A stretch of DNA of 64,000 nt, taken from assembly GCF_016093295.1 (NCBI RefSeq), contig NZ_JAEDAL010000001.1, positions 744,001 through 808,000 of the forward strand. The letters run 5' to 3'. The notes below the pieces were generated by a model that saw only the letters and a list, made by a program, of their open reading frames with translations, ran no database searches and had not been told where the DNA came from. Positions 1-7,029 of the stretch are shown here, piece after piece (position 1 is the first letter of the stretch; the number at the start of each line of letters is the position of its first letter). This DNA is from Inhella gelatinilytica (GTDB lineage Bacteria; Pseudomonadota; Gammaproteobacteria; Burkholderiales; Burkholderiaceae_C). Position numbers and translations under genes: made by a program.

Positions 1-625
1 GCCACAGCATCAAGCCCAGGGCAAACAGCGCCGTGGGCGAGGCGGCTTGGCCCAGCAAGTTCACGCTGGATTCCAGCACCCCCGGCAGCGGCGCACCGCC
101 GCTGGCCCAACCCCACAGCCAGCCCGCCGCCACCGCCCAGGGCAGCGGGTTGGTCAGGCTGCCGCGCATCGCCTGCCGCCACGAGCCCGAGCCCGCCAGC
201 GCCAGACACAAGGTGCTGGTCAGGCACAGGTCGATCACGATGGTGGCCGCCACCGGTGCGGCGGCGTCCGGGCCCAGCAGGGAGCTGATGAGCGGCACGC
301 CCATGAAGCCGGTGTTGGGAAAGCTGGTGACCAGCGCCGCAAAGCCCGCATCACGGCGGTCGCGCCCGGCGCGGCGCGCCAGCCACCAGGTCAGGGCCAC
401 CAGCCCGGCTGCGCACAGGGCGTAGACCGTGGCCACGCCCCCGGTGCCGCCCTGGACGGCCAGGCGACGCCCGAGCTGGAACAGCAGCGCCGGCAGCGCG
501 AAGAACAGCACCCAGCGGTTCAAACCCGGCAGCGCATCCAGCGGCACCCAGCGCCCACGGCCCGCCGCATAGCCGCAGGCCACCAATAGGAAGAAGGGCA
601 GGCACACGGCCAACACGTTCAGCAT
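1..625 (-). CDS. AEC-family transporter, 5' part only (cut by left edge)
   Basis: About 208 N-terminal codons are visible on the reverse strand and the C-terminus lies outside the window. The ATG at 625 opens a hydrophobic protein (MLNVLAVCLPFFLLVACGYA). A segment reading SFPNTGFMGVPL follows, which is typical of the auxin efflux carrier/malonate permease (AEC, MleP-type) family, where it lies in a broken transmembrane helix. AEC proteins are inner-membrane secondary transporters of organic anions; the substrate cannot be told from sequence. The gene is divergent from the DMT transporter, with 67 bp between the start codons. Confidence 0.8.
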   Translation of the reverse strand, partial: MLNVLAVCLPFFLLVACGYAAGRGRWVPLDALPGLNRWVLFFALPALLFQLGRRLAVQGGTGGVATVYALCAAGLVALTWWLARRAGRDRRDAGFAALVTSFPNTGFMGVPLISSLLGPDAAAPVAATIVIDLCLTSTLCLALAGSGSWRQAMRGSLTNPLPWAVAAGWLWGWASGGAPLPGVLESSVNLLGQAASPTALFALGLMLW

Positions 626-692
626 GGCGGCGTTGTACACCGACCCCTTGACGCCACCCTGACCCTCGCCCTTCGCATGCCATGATGGACGC

Positions 693-1676
693 ATGTTGTG
701 GTCCGGCACCCTGTTTGCATTGGCCGCCGGGCTGATGTGGGGCCTGGTGTTCGTCGCCCCCTTGATGCTCCCCGAGTACCCAGCCAGCTGGCTGACGCTC
801 GGCCGGTATCTGGCCTTTGGGTTGATTTGCCTGCCGCTGGCCTGGGTGGACCGCCGGGCGCTGCGCCAGCTCCAGGCCGCCGATTGGCGCATGGCCGTGC
901 GCCTCTCGTTGGTCGGCAACTTTCTCTACTACCTTGCCTTGGCTGCTGCGATTCAACGCGCGGGCAACCCCCTGGTGAGCGCCCTCATCGGCACCCTGCC
1001 AGTGGTCATCGCCGTGGTGTCCAACCGGCGCAATGCCCTGCGCGATGGGCACCTGCCTTGGCGCCGCCTGGCCCCATCCTTGGTGGCCATCGCCGCAGGG
1101 CTGGCCTGCATCAACCAGACCGAATGGCAAACCCACGCGCAGACCGACGCCAGCCGTTACGGCAGCGGCGCCCTGCTGGCCCTCGTGGCCTTGGCGGCCT
1201 GGACCTGGTACCCCATCCGCAACGCCGACTGGCTGCGCGAGCACCCCGACCGCAGCCCGCGCGCCTGGGCCACGGCGCAAGGTTTGGTGTCCCTGCCCCT
1301 TGCCCTGCTCGGCATGGCCGCGCTGGCGGCGGGCGCGGCCCTGGGTTGGGCCCCGGTCGCGTCACCGTTTGACAGCCCCCTCGGGCCCAACCCCGCTGGC
1401 TTTGTGGGCCTGATGCTGCTCATTGGCCTCGCCGCCAGTTGGGGCGGCACGCTGTGCTGGAACGAGGCCTCCCAGCGCCTGCCCACCGCGTTGGCTGGGC
1501 AGCTGATCGTCTTTGAAACCCTCTCCGCCCTGGCCTACGGCTACCTCTGGCGCGGCCAGTGGCCCAGCGCGCTTGCCGCCACCGGCATCGCCCTGCTGAT
1601 CGGCGGGGTGATTTGGGCGCTGCGGGTCAAACCGGTACCGGCGGACGACAGGGTCTATTCACAGGTTCATTCCTGA
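693..1676 (+). CDS. DMT superfamily transporter (EamA domains)
   Basis: The 327-residue protein is almost entirely hydrophobic, with about ten predicted membrane helices arranged as two EamA repeats. The N-terminus (LFALAAGLMWGLVFVAPLML) and the glycine- and alanine-rich helices fit the drug/metabolite transporter superfamily of inner-membrane exporters; the substrate is unknown. The last ~130 nt are duplicated near 5940-6068, next to another toxin-antitoxin gene. The stop lies only 12 bp before the operator-like palindrome of the RHH/PIN module, so the gene end and the TA cassette directly abut. Confidence 0.85.
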   Translation: MLWSGTLFALAAGLMWGLVFVAPLMLPEYPASWLTLGRYLAFGLICLPLAWVDRRALRQLQAADWRMAVRLSLVGNFLYYLALAAAIQRAGNPLVSALIGTLPVVIAVVSNRRNALRDGHLPWRRLAPSLVAIAAGLACINQTEWQTHAQTDASRYGSGALLALVALAAWTWYPIRNADWLREHPDRSPRAWATAQGLVSLPLALLGMAALAAGAALGWAPVASPFDSPLGPNPAGFVGLMLLIGLAASWGGTLCWNEASQRLPTALAGQLIVFETLSALAYGYLWRGQWPSALAATGIALLIGGVIWALRVKPVPADDRVYSQVHS

Positions 1677-1688
1677 GGGCGCGATTTA

Positions 1689-1710
1689 TGTGTATAAACA
1701 CCTATACACA
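1689..1710 (+). promoter_or_regulatory. Operator-like palindrome of the RHH/PIN TA module
   Basis: TGTGTATA and TATACACA form a perfect 8-bp inverted repeat with a 6-bp spacer, 24 bp before the chosen antitoxin start. RHH antitoxins normally repress their own operon at such sites. Binding is inferred from position and symmetry. Confidence 0.6.
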
Positions 1711-1734
1711 CAAACATCGTGGTGTGAGGATCAC

Positions 1735-1953
1735 ATGAGTACCGTGCGCTGGAACATCGCTGTATCGTCGGAAGTGGATCAATCCGTCCGCATGTTCATC
1801 ACCGCCCAAGGCGGTGGGCGCAAGGGCGACCTGTCCCGTTTTATCGAGGAGGCGGTGCGCGCCTACCTCTTTGAACGCGCAGTTGAGCAAGCCAAAGCCT
1901 CAGCGGCGGATCTGGACGAAGCCGAGCTCAACGACCTAATTGGTCGGCCCTGA
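1735..1953 (+). CDS. Ribbon-helix-helix antitoxin, C-terminus replaced by IS insertion
   Basis: The 72-residue protein has an N-terminal ribbon-helix-helix pattern (MSTVRWNIAVSSEVDQSVRM) followed by helices and an acidic stretch (DLDEAELNDLI), as in antitoxins that partner PIN-domain toxins. The start at 1735 has a GAGGA ribosome site 5 nt upstream; an in-frame ATG at 1690 lies inside the palindrome and was not chosen. After NDLI the frame enters the IS terminal repeat and stops (GRP). Joining across the IS at the duplicated CTAATTG restores NDLIDEAVQWAREH with a TGA that overlaps the PIN start codon. So the last 10 native residues have been replaced by 3. This tail usually contacts the toxin, so function may be impaired. 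Confidence 0.85.
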   Translation: MSTVRWNIAVSSEVDQSVRMFITAQGGGRKGDLSRFIEEAVRAYLFERAVEQAKASAADLDEAELNDLIGRP

Positions 1954-1958
1954 ACAAC

Positions 1959-3305
1959 TCAGTTCGCGCCCATCGGAACGGATGCATGGCGCGTTGAGCG
2001 CCAGCTGAGCAGCAACTCGGCCAGTAGCACCTGCCTGAACAGGGCGAGCAAAAGCACCCGCAGGTGCGCCAGGATCAACCGCAGGTTGTGCCCGGCACCG
2101 CACAACAGCGCGTGCATCGCGTCGCCCAGGCTGCCCTTGAGCCAGTTCCGGTGCAGCAACCCGTCGTTCTTCATGTGCCCGATGGTCGGTTCGATGGCGT
2201 TTCGCCTTTTGAGCAACCGCTTGAGCTTGTCCGGCAGCTTGCGCGTGTGCGCCAGCAGGAGGCGGCAGCCCGGGATCTGTGCGCCCTTGTAGCCGCGGTC
2301 GGCCAGCACGATCTTGGGTCGCTCGCCCGTGAGGATCTCCACCTGCTCGATCTGCTCGGCCGCCGTGTGCCCGTCGTACGGGTTGCCGGGCATCGAGCGC
2401 ATGCCCACCACCACGCCTTCTCTTGCCGTCACCGCCAGGCTGACTTTGACGCCGAACTCGTACGGCGTTCTGGCCTTGCCCTTGGCGATGCACTCGACCT
2501 CAGGGGCATGCAGCGCGTAGAGCTTGTTCTTGCTGTCGCGGCGTTGGGCGTGCAGGCGCTGCGCCGTGGCCAGCTTGGCCTGGAGCGCAGTGCTCATCTC
2601 CCCGCCCTTCCTTTGCACGTCGCGGATGACGCGCCCCAGCAGCGTGCGCAGCTTCTTGACCTGGCCGCGCATGCGGCGGAACCGTTTGGCATGCGCATAG
2701 CGCCCGGCCTGCAACTCAGCCGCCTTGCCCACGCGGGTGTAGCTCTGGCGCAGCGGCAATCCGTCGGCCTGGGCCGCCCGCACGAGTTGTTCGCGGGCGC
2801 GATTGAGCAAACGGCTGTCGGTGGGGTGGGCGATGGCCTTGTCTTGTACGGTGGTGTCGATAACGACGGTGGCCAAGCTGTTGCGCCGGAGCACGCCAGC
2901 CTTGCCTGCCGCGGCGATGCTTTGCGCCAGCAGCCACTCGCAACCCTCCTCGCCGATGCGCACGCGCCAGCGCGTCAGGCTGGAGGCATCGCAGGGCAGT
3001 TCGTGCTGGAAGTAGCGCTCCCCGCTGAAGTGCTGCCAGTAGGGGTTCTCGCACCAGCGCTCGACCAGGCCCTCGTCGCTGATCGCGTAGACGTGCTTGA
3101 GGTACAGCAGCGCGGCCATCAGCCGCGTGGGCAGCGCGGGTCGACCGGTGGTGCCGGCGAACTGCGGGCCCCACTGAGTCTCGAAGGCGTGCCAGTCGAT
3201 CAAGCCACCCAAGCGCACGAGCTCGTGACGTTGATCGATGAGATTGACCAATTCCAGCCGGAACAGGTCGTGATCGTTGGCGTTGGCAGCTGGCTTGGCG
3301 CGCAT
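1959..3305 (-). CDS. IS5-family DDE transposase
   Basis: The 448-residue protein has an N-terminal DUF772-type region (GRPALPTRLMAALLYLKHVY) and a DDE_Tnp_1 catalytic region. The probable catalytic acids are in VVIDTTVQDK, IVLADRGYKG and RNAIEPTIGHMK. ATG at 3305 was chosen over an adjacent upstream TTG. The frame is intact and its stop lies one base inside the left terminal repeat, so the element may still be able to move. The protein catalyses cut-and-paste transposition at the 15-bp ends. Confidence 0.92.
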   Translation of the reverse strand: MRAKPAANANDHDLFRLELVNLIDQRHELVRLGGLIDWHAFETQWGPQFAGTTGRPALPTRLMAALLYLKHVYAISDEGLVERWCENPYWQHFSGERYFQHELPCDASSLTRWRVRIGEEGCEWLLAQSIAAAGKAGVLRRNSLATVVIDTTVQDKAIAHPTDSRLLNRAREQLVRAAQADGLPLRQSYTRVGKAAELQAGRYAHAKRFRRMRGQVKKLRTLLGRVIRDVQRKGGEMSTALQAKLATAQRLHAQRRDSKNKLYALHAPEVECIAKGKARTPYEFGVKVSLAVTAREGVVVGMRSMPGNPYDGHTAAEQIEQVEILTGERPKIVLADRGYKGAQIPGCRLLLAHTRKLPDKLKRLLKRRNAIEPTIGHMKNDGLLHRNWLKGSLGDAMHALLCGAGHNLRLILAHLRVLLLALFRQVLLAELLLSWRSTRHASVPMGAN

Positions 3306-3322
3306 CAAGTCCCCGGCCGGAA

Positions 3323-3361
3323 TTGCAAGAAATCAAAGGGCATTGGATTGATTTCTTGCAA
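3323..3361. repeat. Hairpin-forming inverted repeat upstream of the transposase
   Basis: A perfect 14-bp inverted repeat (TTGCAAGAAATCAA and its complement, 11-bp spacer) lies between the transposase start and the IS right end. No T-run follows. It may block read-in transcription or translation of the transposase, a known theme in insertion sequences; this role is inferred. Confidence 0.6.
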
Positions 3362-3479
3362 ACCACGCCATCGGCATTAGCCCGTCCAGTGGCTCCTCGC
3401 TCCTATGAAAACAACGCGGCCGGCGGGTTGTTCAGGGCCGACTAATTGACGAGGCGGTGCAGTGGGCGCGTGAGCACTG

Positions 3480-3890
3480 ATGCGTGTCGTGCTCGACACC
3501 AACGTGCTTCTTGCGGCGTTGATTTCGCCACACAGCCCGCCCGACACCCTCTACCGGGCGTGGATGGCCGGCCGCTTTGAGTTGGTGACCGGTGCCGCAC
3601 AACTCGACGAATTGCGCCGAGTGAGCCGGTACCCAAAAATCAAAGCCGTCCTCCCCGCCCACCGCATCGGCACCATGATCAACAACCTGCAGCGGGCCAT
3701 CGTGCTGAACACCTTGCCCCCACTCCCGCATGGAATGGAGATCGCGGATCCCAACGATGCCTTTCTTGTGGCCTTGGCGATCGCCAGCGAGGCCGATTAC
3801 CTCATCACGGGCGACCGCCGCGCTGGACTGCTACAGCTTGGCCACATCGGCCGCACACGGATCGTCACACCGGCGGGGTTTTGCGGGTGA
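3480..3890 (+). CDS. PIN-domain ribonuclease toxin
   Basis: The 136-residue protein starts MRVVLDTNVLLAAL, the first acidic motif of PIN nucleases. Further conserved acids lie in LDELRRVSRYPKI, DPNDAFLVALA and YLITGDRRAG. The family are Mg2+-dependent RNases, often toxins neutralised by a small DNA-binding antitoxin. The ATG overlaps the ancestral antitoxin stop (TGATG at 3478-3482), so the pair was translationally coupled before the IS entered. The IS now separates the toxin from its operon promoter, so expression depends on readthrough from IS sequence. Confidence 0.88.
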   Translation: MRVVLDTNVLLAALISPHSPPDTLYRAWMAGRFELVTGAAQLDELRRVSRYPKIKAVLPAHRIGTMINNLQRAIVLNTLPPLPHGMEIADPNDAFLVALAIASEADYLITGDRRAGLLQLGHIGRTRIVTPAGFCG

Positions 3891-4027
3891 TCGGGAAAGG
3901 GGGACAGCTAAAGATCTGACCACCAATGCTCCGTGGTGCGATGGTGAACTCGGGGCGGGTTTGGCCGCGCCCGCGGGCCTTAAACCAAGGGGCCTCCGCG
4001 AAAACCGCGGGCAGTCCAGATCGACGT

Positions 4028-4042
4028 GTTGTTCAGGGCCGA
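4028..4042 (+). repeat. Solo copy of the IS right terminal repeat
   Basis: GTTGTTCAGGGCCGA is identical over 15/15 bases to the right end of the IS at 3427-3441, but no transposase or left end accompanies it. It lies 5 bp beyond the stop codon of the 362-residue membrane protein. It is most likely the relic of an earlier insertion or one-ended event. Confidence 0.75.
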
Positions 4043-4047
4043 ATAGT

Positions 4048-5136
4048 TCAAGTATGGACCCCGGAGCCACCACCATGTAACGCGACCACTGGATCAGCCT
4101 GGGGGGCAGTTGCGTGATCCCAGTCACCAGCCGTCATGGCTTCGCATCTGGGGCATTTTATTTCGCCCACCCACATTTTGTCGATTGATTTATCCCCTGT
4201 GCTCCCAAGGTGAAGATACATGCCTCGTTTTTTGTAAAATCTCTTAGCTGATTCCGCTATAAATTCTGCCAAGAAAAAGGCATAAAGGCCCAAAATGATT
4301 ATTAACTTAAAAGCTTTATAAAAAATTGAATCGCCGTCGCCTGGAATGCCGATAAAAAGAAGTACCGGAATAAAAAAGACACCAGACAGGAAATGCAAAA
4401 ACCACGGTCTCTTTGCCCCAGCACTCAAACCAACCTTCCCCTCATATCCGCACGCATCACATTTTGCGACCCATGCTGAAACCATTGGAAATTTGGCAAG
4501 CTGCTGCGCAATCAATTGTCTTTGCCTTTCAAGTTGCTCTTTCTTTGCCAGCTGCTCTTTTTTATAAATCTCATTTTCCTGAATTCGCTCCAGCTCTCTT
4601 TCTTTGGCTTTAGCAGCCTCCCTTGACTTCCGCTCTTCAATGAGCATTAAAATCGGCTCTACATATTTATCAACAACTTTAATTAGACCGCTAATAGTCG
4701 GCAGCATGTCTGGAAATTCGAGGGCCATTTCCGCGAGCTTGTGCTTTGTGCGCTCAAGGATGGAAAGCTTTTCTTCGTTGCTTCGTTCTTCCGATTTAAC
4801 AAATTCCTCGAATGACCTACAAACCTCTTGCTGTGCATCATCTGTCGGCTCCATCACTGCAGCAAGCAACTTAACCATTAACAATCTAATTGTATCATTG
4901 TCCCTTCGCTCATTTTTTTGAAGGAACTCAGTGCGTCGCTGTTCCGCCAGCTCACGTTGAACCGCGAATTTCCTCTCAGTATCCTCTACAAATTTATCAG
5001 CTTTATCTCGCATTCCCTGCAAATACATCGCCTCCTGATCTGCGCTGTTCGTTGCGCGAATAACTTCAAGGTCACTAACATTCTTTCCTGCCGCTCGATC
5101 TGCCAGCAGTGCATTTAAACGTCCCTTGGCGCTCAC
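4048..5136 (-). CDS. AT-rich orphan: coiled-coil, zinc-ribbon, two-helix membrane protein
   Basis: I do not recognise this 362-residue protein (GTG start). Residues 1-~215 are charged and helical, with a coiled-coil-like stretch rich in E, K, R and Q. A CDACGYEG pair follows, then two hydrophobic segments (FLSGVFFIPVLLFIGI and KLIIILGLYAFFLAEFI), then a second CPRCE pair. Together the cysteines could form a zinc ribbon divided by the membrane hairpin. The gene is clearly AT-richer than its surroundings, which suggests horizontal transfer. Its last ~25 residues read into sequence beside the IS relic and may not be native. The possible nuclease gene lies upstream on the same strand. Confidence 0.75.
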   Translation of the reverse strand: MSAKGRLNALLADRAAGKNVSDLEVIRATNSADQEAMYLQGMRDKADKFVEDTERKFAVQRELAEQRRTEFLQKNERRDNDTIRLLMVKLLAAVMEPTDDAQQEVCRSFEEFVKSEERSNEEKLSILERTKHKLAEMALEFPDMLPTISGLIKVVDKYVEPILMLIEERKSREAAKAKERELERIQENEIYKKEQLAKKEQLERQRQLIAQQLAKFPMVSAWVAKCDACGYEGKVGLSAGAKRPWFLHFLSGVFFIPVLLFIGIPGDGDSIFYKAFKLIIILGLYAFFLAEFIAESAKRFYKKRGMYLHLGSTGDKSIDKMWVGEIKCPRCEAMTAGDWDHATAPQADPVVALHGGGSGVHT

Positions 5137-5267
5137 TTTTAACCCCTGATGTAGTGTTGCGAATTTTCGACCACCACCAAATGATGGTGTGCTGTTGGAA
5201 ATTTAGAGCCCCATGCCGTTACTACTACGACCGCTCGGCACTCGAGCTAGGGCAATTCGAGCCCTTC

Positions 5268-5753
5268 TCAAACCTCAGCGGCAAGCGTTTGGATCAGATC
5301 GGTGTCCCGGACCCAGCGCGCCATCGGGCGCAAAGCCTGTAGCCGGCCTTGCGCAGCCTGGCCTGTCCTTAGGGTGATCCAGCCGGCAGCCTGGGTAAAG
5401 CGAGCGGAATAAGTAACCACCCAGCATTCAACTTTCTGGCGCTTGTGCTGTTCTTGGAGCGTTTTGAACTTGGCGATGTCACCGACCAGGCTATCCCGCG
5501 GCACATTGGCCCCCTCGACCTCAAAAGCGCGCACCACCTGCCTCTCGGCATTGCGCCAGACCCAGTCCACTTTGCGGCTGTGCCCGTCAACTAGGAGTGG
5601 GTATTCGGCAATCACCTCCATCACCCCAGCAGGGCCGGTGCCACCGATCACCTCCAGCCCACGTGTAGAGCCGGCGCGGCGGATCACCTCGTTGACTTCG
5701 GCCAGACTAAGGCCGGGTTGGCCGTGGCGACTGGGGAACAGGTCTTGGAACAT
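5268..5753 (-). CDS. Unrecognised 161-residue protein, possible PD-(D/E)XK-like nuclease
   Basis: No family is recognised with certainty. An acidic pattern, VDWVWRN then VVRAFEVEGANV, resembles the D...ExE/ExK core strands of restriction-endonuclease-fold proteins. Weak hydrophobic strands follow (KVECWVVTYS). There is no signal peptide or membrane helix. The gene is on the same strand as, and 131 bp upstream of, the AT-rich membrane protein, so they may form one unit. Its GC content is nearer the chromosome average than its neighbour's. Confidence 0.6.
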   Translation of the reverse strand: MFQDLFPSRHGQPGLSLAEVNEVIRRAGSTRGLEVIGGTGPAGVMEVIAEYPLLVDGHSRKVDWVWRNAERQVVRAFEVEGANVPRDSLVGDIAKFKTLQEQHKRQKVECWVVTYSARFTQAAGWITLRTGQAAQGRLQALRPMARWVRDTDLIQTLAAEV

Positions 5754-5939
5754 GGCGGCTTCACTCCCAAATGTTTTGGTTGTCCGGCAAGTTACCCCGT
5801 TGCTCTGAAGCCCGCGCCTGCACGTTTACCCTAGTTGTTTGGTAAAAACGACTGACGCGCATCAACCGCCCCAGGGAGACGGTGAAGGACCTCCTTCCAA
5901 TGAAGGAACAAGTAGTCGCAGCAAGTACGCAGCGCTGGG

Positions 5940-6068
5940 CTCCCAGAAACCCTCTCGGCCTACGGCTACCTCTGGCGCGGCCAGTGGCCCAGCACGCTTG
6001 CCACTACCGGCATCGCCCTGCTCATCGGCGGGGTGATTTGGGCGCTGCGGGTGCGGCCGGTGGTGGCG
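5940..6068 (+). pseudogene. Remnant of the DMT transporter 3' end
   Basis: This stretch closely matches the end of the DMT transporter gene (about 1500-1645), including TACGGCTACCTCTGGCGCGG. It has scattered substitutions and a 6-nt deletion near its left end. It has no start codon of its own. The match ends at about 6068, a few bases before the palindrome of the next TA gene, mirroring the intact copy, which is also followed at once by a TA module. Confidence 0.85.
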
Positions 6069-6072
6069 GAAA

Positions 6073-6088
6073 ATACAAAAATTTGTAT
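6073..6088 (+). promoter_or_regulatory. Operator-like palindrome ahead of the HigB-HigA fusion
   Basis: ATACAAA and TTTGTAT form a perfect 7-bp inverted repeat with a 2-bp spacer, ending 8 bp before the ATG at 6097. This is the expected position for an autoregulatory XRE-antitoxin operator; the assignment is inferred. Confidence 0.6.
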
Positions 6089-6096
6089 CATTGGCC

Positions 6097-6516
6097 ATGG
6101 TTGAACCGAAACCCGTCGCCTTTTGCGGCAGTTCATTGGAAGACCTGCGCGCATTTCCACTTGCCGCCCGGCGGGAGGCCGGCCACCAGATCGACCAAGT
6201 GCAGAACGGCCAGGCACCAGACGACTGGAAGCCCATGAGCGAGAACCGATTTGCCAGCGTCTGGGACGCCATTGAGGACACCCCGGAAGAAGCGGAAAAC
6301 ATGAAACTGCGGTCCCTGCTGATGACCGCGTTGAAGAACCACCTGACTCACGCCGAAATGAGCCAAGCCCAAGCCGCCAAACTTTTCGGGGTAACGCAGC
6401 CGCGTGTCTCCGACTTGATGCGCGGCAAGATCAACCTATTCGGCCTGGACGCCTTGGTAAACATGGCAACCGCGGCCGGGTTGCGGATCGAATTGCGCGT
6501 GCTGCAGCCCGCCTGA
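6097..6516 (+). CDS. HigB-HigA fusion made by an internal deletion (XRE antitoxin intact)
   Basis: The 139-residue frame joins two proteins. Residues 1-~46 (KPVAFCGSSLEDLRAFPLAA ... APDDWKPM) look like the N-terminus of a Gp49/HigB-like RelE-fold toxin. From the ATG at 6235 onward the sequence (MSENRFASVWDAIEDTPEEA) is a complete 93-residue XRE-type antitoxin with the helix-turn-helix SQAQAAKLFGVTQPRVSDLM. The toxin's catalytic C-terminal half is missing, so the module should be non-toxic. The antitoxin may be made as the fusion or from 6235, but no good ribosome site precedes 6235. Left-over antitoxins can still repress their operator or neutralise related toxins. Confidence 0.8.
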   Translation: MVEPKPVAFCGSSLEDLRAFPLAARREAGHQIDQVQNGQAPDDWKPMSENRFASVWDAIEDTPEEAENMKLRSLLMTALKNHLTHAEMSQAQAAKLFGVTQPRVSDLMRGKINLFGLDALVNMATAAGLRIELRVLQPA

Positions 6517-6596
6517 ACCCTCAGCGGCGAGCTGCCCTGGCTAACGGCACCCTGTCGACGTCTTCCGGCCCTGCGTTCAAGCCAGTGAGCAGCGGC

Positions 6597-7028
6597 TCAA
6601 CCAGGCGCGTGAGCAGGTCGTTCGGATGGATTGAGGGACGGGCTAGCCACCGGGTCAAAAATCAGCTCCACCCCATTGCCACAGGGGTCGCTGAAAAAGA
6701 GCTGCCCCTGGCCCGTGCCGGGCACCTCGGCGGCCCGAAAGGCCACGCCGTGCGCACGCAAGCGGGCCTCGGTCGCGGCCCGCTCCGTCGCCCGGAACGA
6801 CACATGGTTGAAATGCGTACCGGCCGACGAGGCGGGGTGCTCGTCGGGCCCCGCTTCGCTCAGGTGCAGCACGTCTTGCCCACCGGCATACAGCCAATAG
6901 CCAAAGCTGCGAAACGCTGGGCGCGGGCCCAGGGTGAGGCCCACGACCTCACAGTAGAAATCCCGCAGGGCATCCAAGTCCGGGCGGGAGGCGCGCAGGT
7001 TGAGGTGGGCGAAGCTCAGAACCGTCAT
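6597..7028 (-). CDS. Glyoxalase/VOC-superfamily protein
   Basis: The 143-residue protein has the paired beta-alpha-beta-beta-beta pattern of the VOC superfamily (SFAHLNLRASRPDLDALRDF; HFNHVSFRATERAATEARLR; FFSDPCGNGVELIFD). Probable metal ligands are the first-strand His, the HVSF His and the Glu of GVELIF. Members include glyoxalases, dioxygenases and resistance proteins; the substrate is not predictable. The ATG at 7028 lies one base after the stop of the upstream acetyltransferase, so the two are co-transcribed. Confidence 0.85.
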   Translation of the reverse strand: MTVLSFAHLNLRASRPDLDALRDFYCEVVGLTLGPRPAFRSFGYWLYAGGQDVLHLSEAGPDEHPASSAGTHFNHVSFRATERAATEARLRAHGVAFRAAEVPGTGQGQLFFSDPCGNGVELIFDPVASPSLNPSERPAHAPG

Positions 7029-7029
7029 A

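Larger units (their letters stand above)
1944..3441 (-). mobile_element. IS5-family insertion sequence inside a TA operon
   Basis: The element is 1498 bp. Its ends are a perfect 15-bp inverted repeat: TCGGCCCTGAACAAC at 1944-1958 and its complement at 3427-3441. The flanks are CTAATTGG (1936-1943) and CTAATTGA (3442-3449), an 8-bp target duplication with one mismatch or a 7-bp one. The element carries a single DDE transposase on the reverse strand. It sits in the last codons of the RHH antitoxin gene, and removing it with one repeat copy restores a continuous antitoxin-toxin operon. Confidence 0.9.
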
